Positions 55,715 through 64,000 of a stretch of DNA of 64,000 bases are shown here, in pieces. The first letter of the stretch is position 1. Every line of letters begins with the position of its first letter. The stretch covers positions 227,208-291,207 of the forward strand of contig NZ_CADEFI010000001.1 of NCBI RefSeq assembly GCF_902826555.1, written 5' to 3'. Made by a program: the position numbers and the translations under genes. The notes under the pieces were generated by a model. It was not told where the DNA came from. It worked only from the letters and a program-made list of their open reading frames with translations, and did no database searches. Source of the stretch: an uncultured Hyphomicrobium sp. GTDB lineage: Bacteria > Pseudomonadota > Alphaproteobacteria > Rhizobiales > Hyphomicrobiaceae.

Positions 55715-56248
55715 TCAGTCCGCGGCGGGTCGAATAACAACCCGGATGCTCGGGCTGCGTGTGCCGCTCACCTGGATCGAGAACGGGCCCGGGGCGACCT
55801 CGAAGCGCACGCTTTTGCGGATGCCTTTGCAATCGTGAGAGCCGGTGTGGCCCGTTGCCTCCAAAGGCGCGCCGTTCTGCACGACGTCGACCCAGCCGTG
55901 GTCCGAGATGGTGACCTGGTAATGGGTGGCTGCGAGCGTGCCCGTGACGTGCACCACGCCGCCGAAGGTCTGATCGTCGTCGGGCTTCGGCGTGCGCGTC
56001 GGCTTGCCTGGGAATGTCACTTCTGCGAGCGGAAGCAGCGCTACCTCGATGGCTTTGCCGGGCGGGATCGCAGCCAGCGTAGCGCCGGAGGCGACCTTCT
56101 CGGCGCCGGCGGCGTTCATCCAAGACAGCTCGGTGGCGAGGGGCCACAGAAGGCCCTCGCAACCCTTCTCCTCCGCGGCCGCAACGGTTTGCACCGAGGT
56201 GCCCAGGAGCGCCGCCAATCCGGCCAGGACGAGACGAAGCCTTCGCAT
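55715..56248 (-). CDS. Exported protein of unknown function in the TonB-receptor/Mop operon
   Basis: Protein of 177 residues with a signal peptide (MRRLRLVLAGLAALLGTSVQTVAAA). The mature part has two cysteines, one near the start (EKGCEGLLWPLATELSWM) and one near the end (GSHDCKGIRKSVRFEVAP), which could form a disulfide. The rest is beta-rich: VHVTGTLAATHYQVTISDHGWVDVV and the C-terminal FSIQVSGTRSPSIRVVIRPA. I recall similar short proteins next to TonB-dependent receptors, sometimes misnamed homogentisate dioxygenase, but no activity is evident. Its ATG begins one base after the mop stop, so it is surely co-translated. It may be a periplasmic binder of the transported ligand. Confidence 0.75.
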   Translation of the reverse strand: MRRLRLVLAGLAALLGTSVQTVAAAEEKGCEGLLWPLATELSWMNAAGAEKVASGATLAAIPPGKAIEVALLPLAEVTFPGKPTRTPKPDDDQTFGGVVHVTGTLAATHYQVTISDHGWVDVVQNGAPLEATGHTGSHDCKGIRKSVRFEVAPGPFSIQVSGTRSPSIRVVIRPAAD

Positions 56249-56249
56249 C

Positions 56250-56456
56250 TCATTCCACCGCGATCATGACGTCCGAGGCCTTGACGACGGCCGAGGCCGA
56301 CATGCCGGGTGCGAGCTTCAACTCGTCCACCGCCTCGTTCGTGATCGACGCGGTGACGACGGTGCCGCCGACGTCGATCCGCACGTGGGCCGTGGTCGCT
56401 CCCTTTTTCACTTCGACAATCTTGCCTTTGAGCACATTGCGGGCGCTGATCTTCAT
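56250..56456 (-). CDS. mop: Molbindin (Mop), molybdate/tungstate-binding TOBE protein
   Basis: Small cytosolic protein of 68 residues, the standard molbindin length. The single TOBE/Mop domain is complete: MKISARNVLKGKIVEVKKGATTAHVRIDVGG, then VVTASITNEAVDELKLAPGMSASAVVKASDVMIAVE. The family forms hexamers that bind molybdate or tungstate and store or buffer it. It lies 77 bases after a TonB-dependent receptor gene and directly before the exported-protein gene. A Mo-box-like palindrome precedes the receptor gene, so all three genes may be Mo-responsive. Confidence 0.93.
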   Translation of the reverse strand: MKISARNVLKGKIVEVKKGATTAHVRIDVGGTVVTASITNEAVDELKLAPGMSASAVVKASDVMIAVE

Positions 56457-56533
56457 GGCGATCTCTCCACAGGGACGTATGCGCTAGGATATAGCGCACT
56501 TACGTCTCGCGGCCAAATCCGCGCTGGGTCACC

Positions 56534-58987
56534 TCAGAACCGTACTCTCGCATTGGCGAAGAACTGACGGCCGGCTTCGGGAAAGCCGTCTGCGAGCGCG
56601 TAGTTCTCGTCGAACAGGTTGGTTGCGCCGATGGCGATGTCGGCATTGTCATTGAAGGCGTACTCGGCCTGAAAGTTGACGATGCTGTAGGCGCCGATGT
56701 CGGTGAAGTTGGGGCGCGCGTTGCGGATGTTGTTATTGGCGTTGTTGGTCGGCGTGTTGGCGTCAAGGCAATTGACATGATTGCTGATGCCGTTCGGCGG
56801 ACGACGCAGCAGGGTCGAGTCGCACCCCGTAACGAGCACCGTGCGGTCGCTGGCCATTTCCACGCTCGGCGTCAGCGTGAGCTGTGGGATCGGCTTCCAC
56901 GACAGATAGACGAATGCCTTGTGGGTCGGCGTGCCTTCGGGCTTGTAAGCGGCAACCGATGCGATGGCGGCTTCCGTCAGAGCAGCCGCATTGGCGATGC
57001 CCTCGAACGGCGTCACTCCGAGTGAGGCCTTGAGATAGTCGAACTCGCGCTCGATGTAGGTGTAGTTGCCGCCGATGCGCAGCGTGCGGGTGATGTCCCA
57101 GTCGGCCGAGACTTCGACACCCCGTGTCTTGCCGTCGGCGTTGAAGCCGATGATCGACGTGCTTCCGTTGGGTGCGAAGAAGGCATTTTGGATGCTGTCC
57201 TCGATGTCGGAATAGAAGGCGGCACCCGAAACCTTGAGGCCCGGTATCAGCGTATCCGAGAGGCCGATCTCGTAGTTGGTCGCGCGCTCGGGATCGAGGT
57301 TCGGATCGACCGCACGGGTGCCAAAGCGCGTGCTGTAGCGTTCGAACAGTGTCGGGAAGCGGGTGCGGGACGATACGCTCGCATGGGCCGTTCCGGTGCC
57401 GCTGTAATTCAGGATGGCGGCGCCTTGCCAGTTCCAGGCGTCGACGTCCGGCTTCTCATCCTGCGATCTGATGACGAGGATGGGATCGTTGTCGTCGTCC
57501 ACGAATTCCGCCTGCAGGACTTCATTGCGGTCGTAGCTCACGCCCGCGACGAAATCGAGGAACGACGTGGCGTGGAAGGTGTTCTCGACAGCGAACGACC
57601 ACGTCTCCTCGGCATTCGTCTCGGTGGGAGATCTGCCCGTGAACACGCTGACGTTGCTCTCATAGTCGAGATCCCATTCCTTATGAACGTCTTTCCGGTA
57701 ATGGATCGTTCCTTTGAGCGTGTTCATGGGAATGAGCTTGGTGCCCAACTCAACGAAACCGCCGTAATTGTAGTCGTCGTAGATGCTGTCGAGAAAGCGT
57801 GTCGTAAATGTTGCATCGTCGTGGAACTGCAGGTTGCTGCCGAACGTCGAATAGTAGGCGTTTGTCTTTACGTAGGACGCTTCTCCGAGCTGCGTCTTCG
57901 ACAGCCATGACACTTGTGACGTCGACCAGTCGTCCCATGACCAGAAACGTTGCTTGTCGACAAAGAAGATGTTCTGCACGGCCTGTCTGTCGGTGTGCAG
58001 CGGACTTCCCCGCTCGTTGGCCTGGGTGGTGTAGCTGATCGTGTATTCGTCGGTCGCATTCGGCGTGATGCCGATCTTGGCGTTGATGCGCCAGTCCTCG
58101 AAGTTCGAGTGGTCGCGGTTGCCGCCGTCCTCGTAGGGATAGTAGTCCGGCCGATATCCGGGAGTGGCCGGCCCTGCGGGCTGGAAGTCATCCGACAGGT
58201 TGAAGTGGTCCTGGTCGACGATCGTTCCGCTGACCTGAGCGTAGTAGCCCTCCTGGCGCGTGCCGGCGTAGGCGTAGCTGCTCCATTGGTTCATGTCGCT
58301 GACATCGCCGTTCATGACGACACCGGCGCGGCCCTCGAACTCAATTTCCTTTGTGGGCTTGCGGGACACGAGGTTGACGGCGCCGCCGAGCCCGCCAGGG
58401 CCGTTCAAGACGGAGACATAGCCCTTCTGCACCTGGACCTCCGCGAGATCCGGCGTGAGGAAGCGGGCGAAGTCGAGGCGGTTATCGGCGGGCAGGTAGA
58501 TGCGCACGCCGTCCATGTAGAGGGGGACGCGAAAACGGTCGAAGCCGCGCACCTGGATGTCTCTCTCGTTGCGGCTGTTGCCGCTCTGCTGCACAGAAAC
58601 GCCGGGAAGGATGCTCAGGGCCTGATCGAGCGATTTCTTGTTGTAAGTCCACATCGCCTCATTGGTGATGGTGGAGCCGCCGATCAGGTCGAGCTGGCCG
58701 AGTGTGAAGGGGGCGACCTCAGGTCCTGCGTCCCCTACGGTGCCGGGAAGATCGGATGTGCCGGGCTCGGGCGAGGCTCCGCTGCTGCCTGCCGTCAGCG
58801 GGCGCTTGGCCTTTCGGCGCGGCGGCTCGGAGGGCGCCTGAACGACGACGGGGGGAAGCGGGGTGGCTTCATCGGCCGTAACGTCACCGCCGGCAGTGGC
58901 TGCGGCCCCCGTGTCCTGCGCGAGTGCTCCGGATGCTGCGACGCAAAGACCCGCCGCGGCAACGGCGGCAAACACGCACTTCGACAT
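56534..58987 (-). CDS. TonB-dependent outer-membrane receptor, candidate molybdate/tungstate (or metallophore) transporter
   Basis: Outer-membrane TonB-dependent transporter of 817 residues. The signal peptide (MSKCVFAAVAAAGLCVAASGALAQ) is followed by a proline-rich region with a possible TonB box (LPPVVVQAP). The plug domain (about 95-225) has SLDQALSILPGVSVQQSG, DIQVRGFDRFRVPLYMDGVRI and VLNGPGGLGGAVNLVSRKP. The 22-strand barrel follows, ending FFANARVRF with the terminal Phe. The ATG at 58987 has GGGGA upstream; a GTG at 59005 is less likely. The sequence resembles catecholate-siderophore-type receptors, but the neighbouring mop and Mo-box-like site point to molybdate or tungstate. Ligand is inference. 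Confidence 0.9.
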   Translation of the reverse strand: MSKCVFAAVAAAGLCVAASGALAQDTGAAATAGGDVTADEATPLPPVVVQAPSEPPRRKAKRPLTAGSSGASPEPGTSDLPGTVGDAGPEVAPFTLGQLDLIGGSTITNEAMWTYNKKSLDQALSILPGVSVQQSGNSRNERDIQVRGFDRFRVPLYMDGVRIYLPADNRLDFARFLTPDLAEVQVQKGYVSVLNGPGGLGGAVNLVSRKPTKEIEFEGRAGVVMNGDVSDMNQWSSYAYAGTRQEGYYAQVSGTIVDQDHFNLSDDFQPAGPATPGYRPDYYPYEDGGNRDHSNFEDWRINAKIGITPNATDEYTISYTTQANERGSPLHTDRQAVQNIFFVDKQRFWSWDDWSTSQVSWLSKTQLGEASYVKTNAYYSTFGSNLQFHDDATFTTRFLDSIYDDYNYGGFVELGTKLIPMNTLKGTIHYRKDVHKEWDLDYESNVSVFTGRSPTETNAEETWSFAVENTFHATSFLDFVAGVSYDRNEVLQAEFVDDDNDPILVIRSQDEKPDVDAWNWQGAAILNYSGTGTAHASVSSRTRFPTLFERYSTRFGTRAVDPNLDPERATNYEIGLSDTLIPGLKVSGAAFYSDIEDSIQNAFFAPNGSTSIIGFNADGKTRGVEVSADWDITRTLRIGGNYTYIEREFDYLKASLGVTPFEGIANAAALTEAAIASVAAYKPEGTPTHKAFVYLSWKPIPQLTLTPSVEMASDRTVLVTGCDSTLLRRPPNGISNHVNCLDANTPTNNANNNIRNARPNFTDIGAYSIVNFQAEYAFNDNADIAIGATNLFDENYALADGFPEAGRQFFANARVRF

Positions 58988-59008
58988 TTTCTTGTTCCCC
59001 AACACTCA

Positions 59009-59026
59009 GTGGACCGCGCGGTCCAC
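59009..59026. promoter_or_regulatory. 18-base perfect palindrome in the receptor gene leader
   Basis: GTGGACCGCGCGGTCCAC, between the Mo-box-like site and the receptor ribosome site (about 22 bases upstream of the ATG). In RNA it would fold into a tight GC hairpin close to the ribosome site; in DNA it could be a second regulator site. Function is inference. Confidence 0.5.
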
Positions 59027-59038
59027 ACTCCCCATTGC

Positions 59039-59066
59039 TTAGTTATATTCATGTGAATATAGCGAT
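59039..59066. promoter_or_regulatory. ModE Mo-box-like palindrome upstream of the TonB receptor-mop operon
   Basis: The site is TTAGTTATATT-CATGTG-AATATAGCGAT. The right half, read on the minus strand, is ATCGCTATATT, which matches the ModE half-site ATCG-N-TATATA at ten of eleven positions. The left half matches the right at eight of eleven, and the central 18 bases (59044-59061) are a perfect palindrome. Half-site length and six-base spacer agree with the Mo-box as I recall it. It lies 52-79 bases upstream of the receptor start, suitable for repression by a ModE/MopB-like protein. No modE gene is in the window. Confidence 0.65.
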
Positions 59067-59102
59067 GGGCAAGTGCAAAATTGCATCACTCGACGGGCCG
59101 TC

Positions 59103-62390
<3,288 letters not shown>

Positions 62391-62401
62391 GGTGGCTTCT
62401 C

Positions 62402-64000
62402 TCATGCGAAGAGGCCGTGGACGAACCAGCGGGGGGCGGCCGTCTCGCGGCCGGGGATGCCTTCGCGGTAGAGCCAGAGGCGGCGGCCCGTGTCATCCTC
62501 GACGACATAGTAGTCGCGCGTCGGCTTCCATGTCTGCGCGCGCCACCACTCGGCGGCGATGCGCTCCGGCCCTTCGGCGTGTGTGGCGATCAGGCGCTTG
62601 CCGCGCCAGCGGATGTGCTGGGGCGGGCCATCCGGCATGAGAGCGATGACATCCACCGGTTCCGCGCGCGGCAGCAGGAGCGGCGGGCGTGTGTTCTTCG
62701 CCGGCGGCCAGGATGCGGTTTCGTCATGCGTCCCGGTCAGCTTGCCGCGGCGTTCTCCAATTTTTTTTTCGCTGCGCTGTTTGGTTTGTTTCTCGCTACG
62801 CTCGGGCCAATGGCTTGCGATCGGCATGATATGATGGACGCTCTCCGCCCCCAACCGCTGGCGCAGCGCATCGAGCAGCACGGTGCAGCGTCGCGCGCGC
62901 TCGGTTTCCTCCGAGGTGGTCGCGAGCGTGTGCTGACGCGGGTCAACTTTTTCAGTGAGGGTGACGGCGAGACTCAAGGTTTCGAAGCCGAAGCCGGCTT
63001 CGAGCAGGCGTGCCACGCGTTCGAGCTTCAAGCGGATCAAGCGGGCGACATGGTCCGGGCTCTGCGTCGGTAGTGTGCAGGCGACGTCGAGGCGCTGCAC
63101 GATGCCGTCGACGCGGTAGAGGGCGAGCCGCAGGCTTCTGGCGCCGACGCCGTCTGCTTCGAGCCTCGGCACGAGGTCCTGCATGAGGTTTCTCGCAACG
63201 GTGACGACGGCGTCCTCGGTGCTGATGGGCTCGAGCAGAGAACGGGTTTTCACATAGGCCGGCGGAGGCGTGAGCAGGGGCAGCGGTTCAGGAGTGTGAC
63301 CCAAGGCCTGATCGAGACGCCGCAGGACGTCTTTTTCGAAGCGGGCCGCGAAAGGTGCACGCGGCTTGCCGATCAGGTCGCCGATGCGCTTGAAGCCGAG
63401 GCGGCGCAGGGTGAGCGCCGTTTCGGTTGCGAGACGCAGGCTTTCGACCGGAAGCGGCAGCAAAGCCTCCCTCTCCAATCCGCCAGGCACGATGACGGAC
63501 GCCTTGTGAGCGTAATGCGAGACGGCCCAGGCGGTGCCGGGTGTCTCCGCAAGGCCCAGGCGTACCGGGAGACCGAATGCCGTGAGGCGCCGCGCGAGAT
63601 CGGCGAGCAGCTTGTCCTCGCCTCCCAAGAGATGCGTTGCTCCCGTCACGTCGAGAAAGAAGCCGTCGCTCCCGCTTTCAACCTTTTGGAAGATCGCGAC
63701 GGAGGGCGTGTAGCGGGTTGCCCACAGTGCGAGGCGCAGGAGGGCTTTCGCATCGGCCGCGGGCTCGGCGATGCGGACCTCGACGGCGCCGATGCGGGCG
63801 CGGGCATCGGCCAGCGTTTCGCCGACGGCAAGGCCGCTCGCCTGCGCTGCGGGATTGAGTGCGACAATGCGCGGCGCGTCCGTGCCGTCGGCGAGCACGA
63901 AGGGCGTGCGGGAATCGACGGGTCTGCCCGTGGGTCTACGCCGCTCCGCTGCTCTTATTTCCCGCTGCTCCGCAGCTCCCATTTCCCGCTGCTCCGCAGC
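62402..64000 (-). CDS. imuB: ImuB, inactive Y-family polymerase-like mutasome protein (N-terminus beyond window)
   Basis: Y-family-like scaffold that joins DnaE2 to the beta clamp in translesion synthesis. About 533 codons are visible with no start in the last 18 bases, so the true N-terminus lies to the right. Visible family parts: [87 protein letters not shown] (HhH). Catalytic acidic residues of active Y polymerases are not evident, as is usual for ImuB. Two oddities: a 24-base tandem repeat at the visible N-terminus and a lysine-rich insert with an A9 run (62761-62769) near residue 425. Confidence 0.92.
   Translation of the reverse strand, partial: AAEQREMGAAEQREIRAAERRRPTGRPVDSRTPFVLADGTDAPRIVALNPAAQASGLAVGETLADARARIGAVEVRIAEPAADAKALLRLALWATRYTPSVAIFQKVESGSDGFFLDVTGATHLLGGEDKLLADLARRLTAFGLPVRLGLAETPGTAWAVSHYAHKASVIVPGGLEREALLPLPVESLRLATETALTLRRLGFKRIGDLIGKPRAPFAARFEKDVLRRLDQALGHTPEPLPLLTPPPAYVKTRSLLEPISTEDAVVTVARNLMQDLVPRLEADGVGARSLRLALYRVDGIVQRLDVACTLPTQSPDHVARLIRLKLERVARLLEAGFGFETLSLAVTLTEKVDPRQHTLATTSEETERARRCTVLLDALRQRLGAESVHHIMPIASHWPERSEKQTKQRSEKKIGERRGKLTGTHDETASWPPAKNTRPPLLLPRAEPVDVIALMPDGPPQHIRWRGKRLIATHAEGPERIAAEWWRAQTWKPTRDYYVVEDDTGRRLWLYREGIPGRETAAPRWFVHGLFA
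62761..62769 (-). repeat. Nine-base A homopolymer inside imuB
   Basis: On the coding strand the sequence GCGAAAAAAAAATTGG encodes Glu-Lys-Lys-Ile. Such a run is rare in this GC-rich window. It sits in a lysine/arginine-rich insert ([21 protein letters not shown]) that interrupts the C-terminal part of ImuB. It is in frame as given, but could vary by slippage. Confidence 0.7.
63932..64000 (-). repeat. 24-base in-frame tandem repeat in imuB
   Basis: Two units, 63953-63976 and 63977-64000, agree at 22 of 24 bases; a third degenerate unit lies at about 63932-63952. On the coding strand they encode [16 protein letters not shown] and AAERRRPT. The array reaches the window edge and may continue. 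It sits in the linker before the RTPFVLAD segment, where extra residues would be tolerated. Confidence 0.75.

Overview
This is a 64 kb piece of a GC-rich bacterial chromosome, densely coded on both strands. Gene content suggests an alphaproteobacterium, probably Hyphomicrobiales (Rhizobiales): an imuB-dnaE2 mutasome, class III cyclase-TPR protein, DUF1344-like small periplasmic proteins, a GcvA-like LysR regulator, a molybdenum hydroxylase with XdhC/MocA, and a mosaic intergenic palindrome. This assignment is inference from content; no rRNA or other marker is present. I see no tRNA, rRNA, CRISPR array, insertion sequence, integrase or phage gene.

Layout. (1) 1-9.5 kb: polyamine uptake and catabolism. 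A leftward arm (gntR, puuA, class III aminotransferase) and a rightward arm (potFGHI, puuB) surround a GntR/FCD regulator. Identical TGTGATCACA palindromes lie upstream of both arms. (2) 9.5-18.8 kb: soluble chemoreceptor, secreted hydrolase, APC permease coupled to an unknown secreted protein, membrane-anchored alpha/beta hydrolase, and prfC. (3) 18.8-25.9 kb: mosaic palindromic repeat, recQ, two tandem paralogous outer-membrane barrel proteins, and an OmpA-caspase pair. (4) 26-31 kb: cyclase-TPR protein, arsC, wrbA, pirin and Old Yellow Enzyme, a redox and electrophile-stress neighbourhood with a strong inverted repeat ahead of pirin. (5) 30.9-34.6 kb: agmatinase-family ureohydrolase and an orphan polyamine-binding protein, divergent from a LysR regulator; then a GNAT gene.

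(6) 34.8-43.4 kb: a tight seven-gene operon joining a periplasmic Mo-hydroxylase (Fe-S and Mo subunits), its maturation factors XdhC and MocA, and a LolD/FtsX-type ABC exporter with an AttH/CrtC-like protein. (7) 43.5-55.3 kb: two RND efflux systems. The second is followed by its own two-component system and two small periplasmic proteins. (8) 55.7-59.1 kb: a TonB-dependent receptor, molbindin (Mop) and an unknown periplasmic protein, preceded by a palindrome that closely resembles a ModE Mo-box. This is the best candidate for an undescribed system: Mo-responsive, TonB-dependent molybdate or tungstate acquisition. (9) 59.1-64 kb: dnaE2 and imuB, with imuB running off the right edge and carrying unusual in-frame repeats.

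Putative joint roles: the polyamine genes form a putrescine to gamma-glutamylputrescine to GABA route, fed by PotFGHI and perhaps by the ureohydrolase and second binding protein. The Mo-hydroxylase operon supplies a demand for Mo that the TonB/Mop locus might meet.
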